A stretch of DNA of 64,000 nt from Ischnura elegans (GCF_921293095.1 NC_060252.1:81736866-81800865), one strand, 5' to 3'. Positions 25,001 through 31,014 are shown, counted from the stretch's first letter. Numbers and translations: made by a program. The notes: generated by a model not told the origin, from the sequence alone.

Positions 25001-26031
25001 ATGGGCAGTTTCTAGTATCAGTCCAAATACTGGAAATTGTTTTCACTTTTTACCCTCAAGTTTTTTGTGTAAAGATTAATGTATATGTACTAAATTAGAC
25101 AACTTCAGTGCAAATGCTATGAGGATTTTTATACCTTTTGTAAGTATTTCATTAATATTTATCCTCCTCTGTCAATAACCCTGTCACATATTTGGAGCAT
25201 TATTTGCATTGTTTCTGAAGAAATATATCCCTCAGAAAGCCGTATAAATTTGAGATGAAAGCTCCTAAGCAGAGCTGGAGGGAGGTAATATGTACTATCA
25301 ACTCCAGTGGCACATCGAGGGAGGCTTTTGTGGAATAAACCAGAGTTCAGAGAAACCGCCAGAGTTCAGAGAAATTTTTAAGTTTAATCCATTTTACTTA
25401 ATTGGATTAATATTATTAATAGAATAGTGTAAGGATGAATAAAATATCCCTCAGAAAGCCGTATAACTCACCATTTTGAACCATTTATCTTTAAAATTCC
25501 ACAATTTATTAATCTCGCACCCACCGCTTATCCTGGTGGGTATACCATACCCCCACACACCCCGGTGTTAGTTGCCCCTAAACCCCCCCAGTCTTAATTG
25601 ATAGCTGTGCCCCTAATCAACTCCACATCATCATCATTCAGGAAAGGCTTTTGTTGAAAGGCACAAACTCTTCAGAAAAGACACTTCTTGGAGCATAAAT
25701 GGATCCTTACTGGCTCTGACCTTTTCAATATGTACTCATCCAATTTTATATCTACTCAGTTCATTCATGAAATTACCTTGAATTTCAGGGAAATACTTGA
25801 TTATAATAATTTTACAGTTATCCTCCACTATTTAATCCTCAAATGAAATGCTTTTTTTGGATTACATGTTACAGAATAATGGGTGTGAGTTATTTAGTGA
25901 TGCCTGTGTTTATTTCTAGGATATTAAAAGAGGAAGGAGCTTGTCCAATGTGTGGAGAAACTTTAAATACCTCCGATGTTGAAGTGATAAAGGATTTTGC
26001 AGGTTATTATTCCAAACTAAAAGAACAGTAA
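835..26031 (+). CDS. WDR19: WD repeat domain 19 / IFT144, C-terminal ~591 residues, ten exons, partial at 5' end
   Basis: IFT144 is a core subunit of the intraflagellar transport complex A, which drives retrograde transport in cilia and import of membrane receptors. The coding segments, read from splice sites, are 835-1072, 5895-6041, 8402-8568, 10951-11209, 14751-14906, 15639-15735, 16911-17117, 18140-18456, 23889-23965 and 25920-26031. All phases match across every junction. The protein follows vertebrate WDR19 as I recall it: [10 protein letters not shown], then [84 protein letters not shown] and [10 protein letters not shown], ending in a Cys-rich tail (CPFC, CLQC, CPHC, CPMC) that fits a zinc ribbon. 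The N-terminal WD40 propellers are outside the window; the human protein is about 1342 residues, so roughly the last 44% is here. Introns carry many transposons but the exons look intact. Confidence 0.95.
1073..1607 (+). other. WDR19 intron, AT-rich, possible remnant of a larger TIR element
   Basis: No gene is visible. A short sequence near 1253-1266 (ATGTATATTAGGG) is roughly the inverse of CCCTAATGTGCAT near 2175-2188, so the tRNA foldback between them may sit inside an older terminal-inverted-repeat element. The match is short and imperfect. Confidence 0.3.
1608..1620 (+). repeat. Target-site duplication, left copy (13 bp)
   Basis: TTACTTTTTCGTG is identical to 2151-2163 on the other side of the tRNA-containing foldback element. 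A 13-bp duplication suggests a retrotransposition-type or staggered insertion rather than a TA- or 8-bp-type DNA transposon. Confidence 0.75.
1652..1724 (-). tRNA. tRNA-like sequence (pseudo-tRNA, anticodon position GGA)
   Basis: Mirror copy of the unit at 1985-2057, on the minus strand in the left foldback arm. The T-arm CCGGGTTCGAATCCCGG and a D-arm GCTT/AAGC fold well. It is likely the promoter part of a SINE rather than a working tRNA. Confidence 0.5.
1985..2057 (+). tRNA. tRNA-like sequence (pseudo-tRNA, anticodon position GGA)
   Basis: A cloverleaf can be drawn: acceptor GCCTCGG/TCAAGGC (one mismatch, one wobble), D-stem GCTT/AAGC, anticodon stem CTCGG/TCGAG with loop CCGGAAA, T-arm CCGGG-TTCGAAT-CCCGG. 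The anticodon position reads GGA (Ser), but base 33 is C instead of U and the long variable arm expected of tRNA-Ser is missing, so function in translation is doubtful. The internal A and B boxes for RNA polymerase III look usable. Confidence 0.55.
2151..2163 (+). repeat. Target-site duplication, right copy (13 bp)
   Basis: TTACTTTTTCGTG, identical to 1608-1620. Confidence 0.75.
2199..2226 (+). repeat. (AAT)n microsatellite, 3' tail of a minus-strand LINE
   Basis: About nine AAT units lie directly beyond the 3' end of the minus-strand reverse transcriptase copy. On the LINE strand this is a (TTA)n tail, the simple-repeat tail typical of several LINE clades. Confidence 0.8.
2485..3171 (-). 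pseudogene. LINE reverse transcriptase, thumb and C-terminal part, frameshifted from the upstream part
   Basis: About 228 codons with the typical post-RT features [36 protein letters not shown] and KKAVRIML, and a C-terminus rich in aromatic and basic residues. It is in a different frame from the part at 3191-4315, and a single extra base near 3192-3200 accounts for the change. It belongs to the same element. Confidence 0.88.
3191..4315 (-). pseudogene. LINE reverse transcriptase, N-terminal and catalytic part
   Basis: An open frame of about 374 codons, open a little further upstream with no clear ATG. It holds the reverse transcriptase motifs in order: [50 protein letters not shown] (first catalytic Asp), [20 protein letters not shown], and [10 protein letters not shown] (catalytic Asp pair). 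It stops at 3191 because of a one-base shift; the rest of the domain continues in another frame to 2485. The endonuclease is missing. The catalytic residues are intact, so the lesion is recent relative to the older LINE scraps elsewhere in the window. Confidence 0.9.
4411..5428 (+). other. WDR19 intron, no feature seen
   Basis: AT-rich sequence with short open frames only. No terminal repeats or protein similarity were recognised. Confidence 0.4.
5429..5546. mobile_element. Short hAT-type MITE (118 bp)
   Basis: Ends read CTGGGGCGGATCCAGG and, inverted, CATAGGCGGATCTAGG. The flanking 8-mers GACACCGT (5421-5428) and GATACCGT (5547-5554) match at 7 of 8 bases, which fits the 8-bp duplication of hAT elements. 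Confidence 0.75.
5547..5894 (+). other. WDR19 intron, no feature seen
   Basis: No repeat or coding signal was recognised before the acceptor at 5893-5894. Confidence 0.4.
5895..6041 (+). CDS. WDR19: WDR19 exon
   Basis: Forty-nine codons, phase 0 at both ends, starting [19 protein letters not shown] and ending [11 protein letters not shown] before GTATGT. It joins directly to EGLK of the previous exon and AKEAEK of the next, as in the vertebrate protein. Helical TPR-like repeats. Confidence 0.95.
6042..6585 (+). other. WDR19 intron, no feature seen
   Basis: No repeat or coding signal was recognised. Confidence 0.4.
6586..6942. mobile_element. TIR element with an internal tandem duplication
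   Basis: Left end CCTAAAGGCCTGTTTACACG and the inverse of the right end CCTAAAGCCCTGTTTACACG are near identical, and the homology runs inward through CATTAACAC. Inside, a 123-bp unit is repeated in tandem (6694-6816 and 6817-6939), so the right end is present twice. No transposase. The type is a non-autonomous DNA transposon of unknown superfamily. Confidence 0.7.
6694..6939 (+). repeat. Tandem repeat, two 123-bp units
   Basis: Two almost identical copies differing at about one visible base. Each ends in CGTGTAAACAGGGCTTT, so the array is a duplication of the MITE right half. Open frames over it on both strands repeat themselves and are not genes. Confidence 0.88.
6943..7402 (+). other. WDR19 intron, no feature seen
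   Basis: AT-rich sequence without recognised coding or repeat signal. Confidence 0.35.
7403..8011. mobile_element. TA-flanked TIR element (609 bp)
   Basis: Starts GGGTGGTTCC after TA and ends GGAAACTACCC before TA. A further internal copy of the end-like motif lies near 7690-7715. TA duplication points to the Tc1/mariner or IS630-like group. No transposase frame, so non-autonomous. Compare the element at 59835-61372, which also begins GGGTTGTTC after TA. Confidence 0.6.
8402..8568 (+). CDS. WDR19: WDR19 exon
   Basis: Starts [21 protein letters not shown] and ends TEGAKMVA plus two bases of an Arg codon before GTATTT. The Arg is completed by the G at 10951. The peptide follows the vertebrate KAKEADGRYKEAVVAYENA...GAKMVARF pattern. 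Confidence 0.95.
8569..9521 (+). other. WDR19 intron with a cryptic exon-like stretch
   Basis: Within it, 8957-9048 reads [20 protein letters not shown] and onward to an exact-looking donor (CAG then GTAAGA). It does not belong to WDR19 by phase or family. See the findings section. The remainder shows nothing. Confidence 0.3.
9522..9625 (+). mobile_element. Solo Tigger/pogo-type end
   Basis: CAGTAAAACCTCTAATTTAC matches the start of the complete element at 11489 for about 14 bases and then a diverged GGAGGTGATG-like part. No opposite end is seen, so it is a fragment. Confidence 0.4.
9626..10950 (+). other. WDR19 intron, no feature seen
   Basis: Short open frames only, none with recognisable similarity. 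Confidence 0.35.
10951..11209 (+). CDS. WDR19: WDR19 exon
   Basis: One base completing Arg, then [19 protein letters not shown] through [13 protein letters not shown], followed by GTGAGT. It is the [12 protein letters not shown] block that is among the most conserved parts of IFT144. Confidence 0.96.
11487..11488 (+). repeat. TA target duplication, left of Tigger element
   Basis: TA precedes CAGTAAAACC; the matching TA is at 13894-13895. Confidence 0.7.
11740..12351 (-). pseudogene. Tigger transposase fragment: end of DDE domain and acidic C-terminus
   Basis: The frame at 12139-12351 reads [20 protein letters not shown], which is the region around the last catalytic Asp in pogo/Tigger transposases (usually LPPNTTS-LQPLD-GII). 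The frames at 11933-12142 and 11740-12000 continue in other phases with the acidic tail ([14 protein letters not shown]), so at least two frameshifts are present. Confidence 0.78.
12372..12605 (-). pseudogene. Tigger transposase fragment: N-terminal CENP-B-like helix-turn-helix
   Basis: The minus-strand frame includes [20 protein letters not shown] and [15 protein letters not shown], the pattern of the first helix-turn-helix of pogo/Tigger transposases. It ends after KKRRQ. It is directly followed, 20 bases on, by the C-terminal fragment, so most of the catalytic domain is gone. Confidence 0.75.
13894..14750 (+). other. WDR19 intron, no feature seen
   Basis: AT-rich sequence. No repeat boundary or coding similarity was recognised. 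Confidence 0.4.
14751..14906 (+). CDS. WDR19: WDR19 exon
   Basis: Fifty-two codons, [20 protein letters not shown] through [16 protein letters not shown], then GTATTA. The acceptor is TTCTTTTTAG. The vertebrate counterpart reads LKHFLKC...NQLIDHLLGENDGMPK. Confidence 0.95.
15313..15565. mobile_element. hAT-type MITE (253 bp)
   Basis: Ends CAATGGCGTAACTATAG and the inverse of TTACGCCACTG. Flanks TGTATCAA (15305-15312) and TATATCAA (15566-15573) agree at 7 of 8 bases. Confidence 0.75.
15639..15735 (+). CDS. WDR19: WDR19 exon
   Basis: Thirty-two codons plus one base: [20 protein letters not shown] through ANEEQNA and the first base of Gly, then GTGAGT. It joins GNYRHAH of the next exon, as in vertebrate EEQSAGNYRNAH. 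Confidence 0.95.
15736..16910 (+). other. WDR19 intron, no recognisable feature
   Basis: Open frames of about 97 codons (plus strand, 16161-16454) and 121 codons (minus strand, 16451-16816) exist, but neither has family motifs and both lie inside a spliced intron. I would not call them genes. Confidence 0.35.
16911..17117 (+). CDS. WDR19: WDR19 exon
   Basis: Codes [20 protein letters not shown] through [20 protein letters not shown] and SKFPA plus one base of His, then GTAAGT. Highly conserved block. Confidence 0.96.
17118..18139 (+). other. WDR19 intron, possible Penelope-type terminal remnant
   Basis: The part at about 17385-17480 has the layout CATCTTCAGG followed by complementary blocks and GAAAGG, loosely like the terminal motif of the Penelope copies further on. 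G+A-rich sequence follows at 17580-17690. No gene. Confidence 0.3.
18140..18456 (+). CDS. WDR19: WDR19 exon, with first zinc-binding Cys pairs
   Basis: Begins with two bases completing His, then [39 protein letters not shown], and an insect-like Gly/Asp-rich linker ([13 protein letters not shown]) before [20 protein letters not shown] and PFCIAT. The donor is GTAAGT. CPFC and CLQC form the first half of the C-terminal Cys-rich module. Confidence 0.96.
18457..18985 (+). other. WDR19 intron, no feature seen
   Basis: No repeat or coding signal was recognised. Confidence 0.35.
18986..19859. mobile_element. Pogo/Tigger-type MITE (874 bp)
   Basis: Starts CAGTAGACTCTCGTTATTAC and ends with its inverse, CGTAATAACGAGAGTTTACTG, flanked by TA at 18984-18985 and 19860-19861. 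Extra copies of CGTAATAACGAAGTTC lie near both ends. No transposase frame. Confidence 0.85.
20153..20409. mobile_element. hAT-type MITE (257 bp)
   Basis: Starts CAGTGGCGGATATATAG; the right end inverted reads CATAGCGGATACAG. Both flanks carry ATGGGAAT (20145-20152 and 20410-20417), a perfect 8-bp duplication. Nested C-rich and G-rich blocks lie just inside the ends, as in the related copies in this window. Confidence 0.88.
20463..20465 (+). repeat. TGA target duplication, left
   Basis: Matches TGA at 23653-23655 if the transposon termini are CAAGG...CCTTG. Confidence 0.6.
20466..21131 (+). repeat. Left terminal inverted repeat arm (666 bp)
   Basis: Reverse complement of 22983-23652 with only scattered mismatches and a few small length changes. 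Mirror-image open frames (20498-20773 and 23345-23620) are artefacts of the inverted arms. Confidence 0.92.
21370..22085 (-). pseudogene. Transposase exon: CENP-B-type helix-turn-helix and start of DDE domain
   Basis: Read on the minus strand from about 22085 the frame gives [20 protein letters not shown], then [14 protein letters not shown] and [20 protein letters not shown], a paired helix-turn-helix of the CENP-B/Tc5 kind. Next come [20 protein letters not shown] (NTDQSG holds the probable first catalytic Asp), [17 protein letters not shown] and [20 protein letters not shown]. It ends at 21370 in a low-complexity tail ([13 protein letters not shown]) without the later catalytic residues, so the domain is cut off. 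An in-frame stop at about 22086 and a frameshift cut it from the sequence upstream. Confidence 0.8.
22255..22455 (-). pseudogene. Transposase middle exon, acidic
   Basis: After an acceptor-like GTGTTGCAG (minus strand) the frame reads [20 protein letters not shown] and then a run of Glu, Asp and Ser up to a stop at about 22255. The frame is closed before the DNA-binding part, so the coding potential is broken here. Confidence 0.5.
22555..22672 (-). pseudogene. Transposase first exon
   Basis: ATG at 22672 (minus strand) starts [20 protein letters not shown], continues to [10 protein letters not shown] and meets a strong donor (CACAG then GTAAGT) at 22554. Its place just inside the right arm and upstream of the other pieces fits the 5' exon of the same transposase. 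Confidence 0.55.
22983..23652 (+). repeat. Right terminal inverted repeat arm (670 bp)
   Basis: Reverse complement of 20466-21131. Outer end is CCGTTAATGTTCCTTG. Confidence 0.92.
23653..23655 (+). repeat. TGA target duplication, right
   Basis: Matches 20463-20465. Confidence 0.6.
23889..23965 (+). CDS. WDR19: WDR19 exon with CPHC motif
   Basis: [20 protein letters not shown] then YSELI and two bases of Glu, before GTAAGT. Vertebrates have [24 protein letters not shown] at this point. Phase joins 18456 and 25920. Confidence 0.95.
23966..24458 (+). other. WDR19 intron, no feature seen
   Basis: No repeat or coding signal was recognised. Confidence 0.35.
24459..24862 (+). mobile_element. Mariner-type transposon fragment (5' end only)
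   Basis: After TA the sequence starts ACGAGGGTAGCCTTTTAAGT, a mariner-like terminal repeat. The frame at 24551-24784 gives [20 protein letters not shown] and [14 protein letters not shown], the N-terminal helix-turn-helix of mariner transposases. It is broken by a stop, and the following bases (to about 24862) would continue with the [11 protein letters not shown] linker in another phase. No DDD catalytic domain and no right end are seen. Confidence 0.85.
24863..25304 (+). other. WDR19 intron, no feature seen
   Basis: No repeat or coding signal was recognised. Confidence 0.35.
25305..25615. mobile_element. hAT-type MITE (311 bp), family shared with 39433-39731 and 41111-41424
   Basis: Starts CAGTGGCACATCGAGG and ends TAGCTGTGCCCCTA. 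Both flanks read ATCAACTC (25297-25304 and 25616-25623), a perfect 8-bp duplication. The core holds AAAATATCCCTCAGAAAGCC, also found in the other two copies. Confidence 0.9.
25920..26031 (+). CDS. WDR19: WDR19 last exon and stop codon
   Basis: One base completing Glu, then [20 protein letters not shown] and onward to YYSKLKEQ and TAA at 26029-26031. CPMC completes the Cys-rich module. The acceptor is TTTATTTCTAG. Confidence 0.95.
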
Positions 26032-27190
26032 ACATGTTGTTATAAACTGTTGTGAGTATATTTTTACTTTATTATATCATGAAAATTATTCCTTTTTGAA
26101 TGATGTCATTAATTGAATGTGTGCATCTTTTAGCTGGGAACTATTGTGCAAAACCTGTCATTTTTTGTGAATATAACTAAATAATGTATTTTTCAACATG
26201 TAAGTTGTTTCTCAGGTATTGTAGAAATTGAAGATCTTTTTCTTGTGAGTAAGATTTAATCTTTGATTGAGGAGTAAAAAGCTGTTCAGGATTTTCATGT
26301 GTCATTGTTGGCACTTAACACATTCATAATGGAATGCATATGGTTTGAAGTTCTGCTTTTTTAACAGACTTGATAATTATGTTGCATTGCCATTGAAAAT
26401 TGTATCTTAGGTCAAAATAATTTATTTCTAACTTATAAATGTGATCAAAACTATGCTCGTATGTATTTTATTTCTGTGTGTTGAATTATTTTATGATATG
26501 CTTCCAAAATATGAATTTTGGTGGCAAAGCTTCATTTTATTCAGGTTGTGTGCTTAATGTCTGTGATATCAATGGCGTTTTGATGCAATAATTGTAACTC
26601 GTTGTATTAAACTAACTAGCTGATTTTAATAGTTCTAAAATTTTTACGTTTAGATTTTAGAAACTTGGAATGAAGACACTTGGATCAAACTATTCTAAAT
26701 GAATTGAATACAACAGATGTATATTAAAACAAGCATTTTCATTATGATCTACCATTTTAGATATGCTTTGATGAATCCATTATAGACTGTGTAGGAGAAT
26801 GACTTTACTGCTTCATCAAAGACTGTTCATATATGTATCTCCTGTACAAAACAATTTACTCCTCTTATTTCTTCTCCCCTGCTCTTTCCTGCTTCGCTAC
26901 TTACTCCCACGTATCCATTCCTAATGATCTCTTTTTACTGTGTACCCCCTTCCCCTCCCCCCCCCCTCCCCCGGGCCATCCCGGTTTTCTGTGGTTCTTC
27001 CCACCTGTGATTATTCTACAGTTATGCCTAGAGTCGTCCTTCCATCTTGTGTTTCCCATATCTCTTCAGTTGTATCTTTTCTCACTGTCTCCACTCTATT
27101 TTCCTGTTTCCCACCCTTTCTTCAAACATGCGAAATCCTCACCTACCCCTTTCTCAAAGGTATAAAGGTGATGTTTATGTGTAAAACAGT
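26032..27190 (+). other. WDR19 3' untranslated region and start of intergenic DNA
   Basis: AT-rich. I found no AATAAA in the first kilobase; ATTAAA at 26606-26611 is a candidate polyadenylation signal. A long C/T-rich tract lies at about 26865-27160, including a nearly pure C run at 26955-26974; open frames over it are low-complexity artefacts. Confidence 0.45.
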
Positions 27191-27330
27191 GTCTTGTACC
27201 AGATGATGGCTCTTTGAGCCGATATGCGTTGCGCACATTAAAATGTTGTGGAAAAGTGCTATTATCTTTTATTTAAATATGTCAAACTTCCACCATATAA
27301 CGCCTGAATCTGTTGAATGTTGAACAATTT
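27191..27330 (+). mobile_element. Penelope-type 3' terminal remnant
   Basis: CCAGATGATGGCTC, the loop TTT, GAGCCGATATGCG and then ATTAAAATGTTGTGGAAAAG match the layout of Penelope-like ends. The part TTATTTAAATATGTCAAACT with CTGAATCTGTTGAA recurs at 40380-40440. Confidence 0.5.
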
Positions 27331-28399
27331 ACCTCTGAATTTAATTATTATTTTTGGTATTTTCCATGCCTCTTTTCATCTTACCAAGCCTCTCCTCAAC
27401 CTCATACGCATAATACAAATTTATGTCTATACACTCTCCTCATACATTCTTCTACCTCCCTCTTTGTCAACCTTGTTGATTACCTGATTTATATACATTG
27501 TTCCCTATTACAAATCCATTCTTCATGTCTCCACTCTGCAAGTGAATTTCCTTTTCTTTTCTTTTTTGATAAGGGTGAGTGTCCGAACACCCCTTGCCAT
27601 GCACCTAGTGGGGTGGCTTGCGGGGTAGTATGTAGATAAAGATGATTGTTTCCAGTTCTGATAGTCCCACAACCTCACTAATATAATGCTTTATTCTATG
27701 AGCCATTTTTATTTACTTTTTTTGTCCATAGTTGACTACCTCTTGTTGCTTTCACCTCCAGTATTACCCAACTTGCTACTCCAGTATTACCCTCCAGAAT
27801 TACCCAAAATAATCAGAGGAAGCCTAATGAAATCAGTATTTGAAACATTGATCAGAGCCTTATTAAAAGTTTTCAAATTATACTTCGTTCCACAGAGTTT
27901 TGAAAATGTTTGATATCATTACGCTTAGGAGGTTGATCTGGCTGTAATTCCGTCACAAGTTAATTTTGGACATATTTAGAAGGCATTTTGATAATTAATT
28001 TTGCTTCTGTATATGAACATCAGCTTCATAAATGTTTTTTGATCATGCTCAGAAGTTTTGCAATTTTTTGTTTTTTTACAATTTTATTAAAAATTGCATG
28101 GTTTTCTCTGAAGGTAGTTCCGTCACAAATGGAATTTCCCAATAAAACCCCTTTATGGCAAACATACGGTGTGTAATTTCAACTAATGTATCTAAAAAAA
28201 ATGGCTTACAAATGTATTTTATTTTAGTCATTGGGTGGTTAGGGAGCGAGGGGGGATTAGGGAAGGGGCGGTGGCAAATTTATCTTTACCGCCCTAACAA
28301 TACTTCTAGTGCTTCTAGTTCTGACCCTCAATCGCAGATGATAGCAGGAATACTTTTAAAAAATATGAACTCACGATCTACTAGAGTTTGACCAAAAAA
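27331..28399 (+). other. Intergenic, no clear feature
   Basis: C/T-rich at first, then AT-rich. TTCCGTCACAA occurs twice, near 27947 and 28119. No gene was recognised. Confidence 0.35.
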
Positions 28400-28495
28400 G
28401 TGATCTATTCCAAAAATACAAAGGCCAAATTAGTACACAATACATAATTAAATGCTGCTGCTGCGAATCCTATGTTGGTCAAACAGGTTGTTGTT
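28400..28495 (+). pseudogene. Older Penelope GIY-YIG fragment, left part (host of a nested insertion)
   Basis: In frame the bases read GQISTQYIIKCCCCESYVGQ and TG, which is the GIY-YIG nuclease pattern (normally GVY-I-C-CG-YVGQTGR). The frame is interrupted by the newer Penelope copy and continues at 30720 with CFKQRLEEHW. Confidence 0.7.
28479..28495 (+). repeat. 17-bp target duplication, left
   Basis: TCAAACAGGTTGTTGTT, identical to 30703-30719. Confidence 0.85.
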
Positions 28496-28875
28496 GATAA
28501 TGGCTTCCGGGTGCTGCTGCGTGTTGCGCTTTGTCGTGCAAGCTTTCGCGACCGTTGCAGGACGCATCATCAGGCGATGAATGAAATTACGGAATTCGGT
28601 GGTCAATTAATATACTCGTCCACCTCCCCCATCCACCGGAGTAGTGGGGGAGGGGGGCGGAGTTGACGTCAGCAGAACTCTCACCCCTGTCCTTGAGCGA
28701 CGAGCGGACTCTTCTTGTCTAGCGAATAACCTTGTTGGTAACAAATTCGTCGTCTTCTCTTTCGGAAAATCGTTTTCCACGTCTGGCTGAGTTTAACGCC
28801 GTCCACTCTGTTGAAATTTTGGGGGCATTTTTCAATTTCAATAGCCTCCCGAATTAGTCGTCGATGATAAAATTT
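28493..28875 (-). repeat. Penelope inverted terminal repeat, left arm
   Basis: Reverse complement of 30294-30675. Contains CACCTCCCCCATCCACCGGA and the hammerhead-like motif (minus strand) at 28542-28574. Confidence 0.9.
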
Positions 28876-28879
28876 TTCT

Positions 28880-30314
28880 TCCGACGTACGAAAAATTGAA
28901 GAAGGACCCGACTGCTAAAATTGAACGAGAAGTAAGGGAGCTAATTAAGCGCTCTTCCATTTCTAACGAAGAACAATTTCAAATTTTGCCTTCGTCCGCC
29001 AGACCTCCTCGTCTCTACGGGCTGCCGAAGATTCATAAAGAAGGAGTTCCGCTTCGTCCTATCGTCAGCTGCATTGGGTCACCAACCTACGCATTGGCAC
29101 GCTATCTCGCCAACCACCTCCAACCCTTCATCGGACAAACGGGATCCTGCGTGAAGAATTCGAAAGAATTCATCGAAGTTCTGAAACAACTGAGAATCGC
29201 TGACAATGACATCCTCGTCAGTTTCGACGTTGTTTCACTTTTCACAAAGGTTCCCATAAAAGAGTCTGTTGACATCATAAAAAGGCTCACCAAATTCGGG
29301 CTTCCGACGGATTTTCCGAAACTCGCGGATTTCTGCCTGAGGAGCAACTACTTTCTTTGGGACGGAGAATTTTACAAACAAAAGGATGGAGCAGCTATGG
29401 GGAGCCCCCTCTCGCCTGTTGGTGCCAACTTATACATGGAGCATTTTGAAGAAGACGCCTTGGCCTCGAGCAAGCTTCGACCATCTTGCTGGATTAGATA
29501 TGTCGACGACACATTTGTCATATGGCCACATGGAAAAGACACGCTAAAAGAATTCGCCGATCATCTGAACAGCATCCACCCATCCATCCAATTCACCATG
29601 GAGATAGAGATGAATGGAGAACTACCCTTTTTAGACGTACTGGTGCAGAGAGGCATGAACGGATCGCTGAGACACGCGGTGTACAGGAAAGCAACACACA
29701 CGGACCGTTACCTCCACGCGCACTCCCACCATCATCCTCAACAGAAAGCATCGGTCATGAAAACACTCCTTCATAGGGCTAGAGTGGTTTCTGACGATGG
29801 CGCTCTGAAGAAAGAAGAGGATCGCGTGAAAGAAACCTTCAGACAGAATGGATATTCGGAAGCCTTCATCCATCGCCAGGCAAGAATTCCGAATAAACGC
29901 CTACCTGAAGATTGCGCGGAGAGAAGAGAGAAAAACAAGCCAGTGGCCTATGCCACCATCCCATACGTCGCTGGAACGTCTGAGAGAATTTCGCGTGTGC
30001 TGAGAAAAGCAGGCATCATGACGCGCCACAGAGCATTAAAGAAGATGAGCGACTTGTTTCCATCTGCAAAGGACCGACTACATCCCCTCAACGTGGAAGG
30101 CGTTTATAGAATCCCGTGCTCATGCGGGAAATCTTACGTCGGGCAGACAGGGCGCTCCGTGACTTCTCGTCTCAAAGAACACAGCCGTGCGATATTACAT
30201 CGTGACACGGAGAAATCGGCGATAGCGGAGCATGCCTACTCAGAAGATGGACATCGAATTTTAATCGACGAGACGCAGGTTTTAGCCCAGGAAAATTTTA
30301 TCATCGACGACTAA
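28880..30314 (+). CDS. Penelope-like reverse transcriptase with C-terminal GIY-YIG endonuclease, 5'-truncated
   Basis: About 472 residues from the first possible start, a TTG at 28896; the frame is open a little further left, and no ATG starts it. Motifs (numbered from 28896): LPSSARPPRLYGLPKIHK (31-48), RPIVS (54-58), SFDVVSLFT (109-117, first catalytic Asp 111), GAAMGSPLSP (165-174), YVDDTFVIWP (202-211, catalytic Asp pair), ELPFLDVLV, then GVYRIPCSCGKSYVGQTGRS (about 401-420) and SAIAEHA of the GIY-YIG domain. The telomerase-like RT plus GIY-YIG pair is diagnostic of Penelope elements, which insert copies by reverse transcription at nuclease-made breaks. The N-terminal part of the family is absent. 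No frameshift is seen, so the copy is young. The stop lies within the right arm. Confidence 0.93.
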
Positions 30315-30675
30315 TTCGGGAGGCTATTGAAATTGAAAAATGCCCCCAAAATTTCAACAGAGTGGACGGCGTTAAACTCAGCCAGACGTGGAAAACGATT
30401 TTCCGAAAGAGAAGACGACGAATTTGTTACCAACAAGGTTATTCGCTAGACAAGAAGAGTCCGCTCGTCGCTCAAGGACAGGGGTGAGAGTTCTGCTGAC
30501 GTCAACTCCGCCCCCCTCCCCCACTACTCCGGTGGATGGGGGAGGTGGACGAGTATATTAATTGACCACCGAATTCCGTAATTTCATTCATCGCCTGATG
30601 ATGCGTCCTATAACGGTCGCGAAAGCTTGCACGATAAAGCGCAACACGCAGCTGCACCCGGAAGCCATTATCAAC
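30294..30675 (+). repeat. Penelope inverted terminal repeat, right arm
   Basis: Reverse complement of 28493-28875; begins within the last codons of the RT/nuclease frame. Confidence 0.9.
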
Positions 30676-30702
30676 GATGCCCCTCGCTGCGAAAACCTAC
30701 GT

Positions 30703-30719
30703 TCAAACAGGTTGTTGTT
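30703..30719 (+). repeat. 17-bp target duplication, right
   Basis: TCAAACAGGTTGTTGTT, identical to 28479-28495. Confidence 0.85.
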
Positions 30720-30748
30720 TCAAACAAAGATTGGAAGAACACTGGAGG
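30720..30748 (+). pseudogene. Older Penelope GIY-YIG fragment, right part
   Basis: Continues the reading interrupted at 28495 with FKQRLEEHW, matching the region after YVGQTGR in GIY-YIG domains (R-F--RL-EH). It is itself interrupted by a hAT MITE. Confidence 0.6.
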
Positions 30749-31006
30749 CATTGGCATAGCCAGGAATTTCATTCAGGGGGGTGGGGTCCAAAACCAGGAG
30801 GAAAACTTTTGAAAAACTGGGTGCTAAGCAGATTGTTTTGAACTAATTTTAACACTTTTCAGAATCGAAAAAACTTAATTTGTTAAAGATATATTTTGTA
30901 AATTCATTATTTTTCAATATTTTTTCTTTTATGATTGAGTTTTTATATTTCGGGGGGGAGGGTATGGAACCCCGGATTCCCCCCCCCCCCCCTGGCTACG
31001 CCACTG
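30749..31006. mobile_element. hAT-type MITE (258 bp), same family as 58823-59081
   Basis: Ends CATTGGCATAGCCAGG and CCTGGCTACGCCACTG, flanked by ACTGGAGG (30741-30748) and ACCGGAGG (31007-31014), 7 of 8 matching. Includes a run of about 14 C at 30979-30992. Confidence 0.82.
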
Positions 31007-31014
31007 ACCGGAGG

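Larger units (their letters stand above)
28496..30702 (+). mobile_element. Penelope-like retroelement with inverted terminal repeats
   Basis: The unit has arms at about 28493-28875 and 30294-30675 that are reverse complements of each other (about 383 bp, small differences), around a single open frame with reverse transcriptase and GIY-YIG nuclease. The left arm includes the reverse of the last codons of the frame, so it is a copy of the 3' end in inverted orientation, as known for some Penelope terminal repeats. A perfect 17-bp duplication flanks it. The 5' part of the coding region is missing. Confidence 0.92.

Noticed and set aside
26833..27206. Proline/serine-rich frames of about 90-110 codons
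   Set aside because: C/T-rich low-complexity tract without domain or splice support.
28542..30626. Canonical hammerhead ribozymes in the Penelope arms
   Set aside because: An unpaired base sits between CTGATGA and the stem, so the standard core pairing is broken. Kept only as hammerhead-like until a model search or cleavage test is done.
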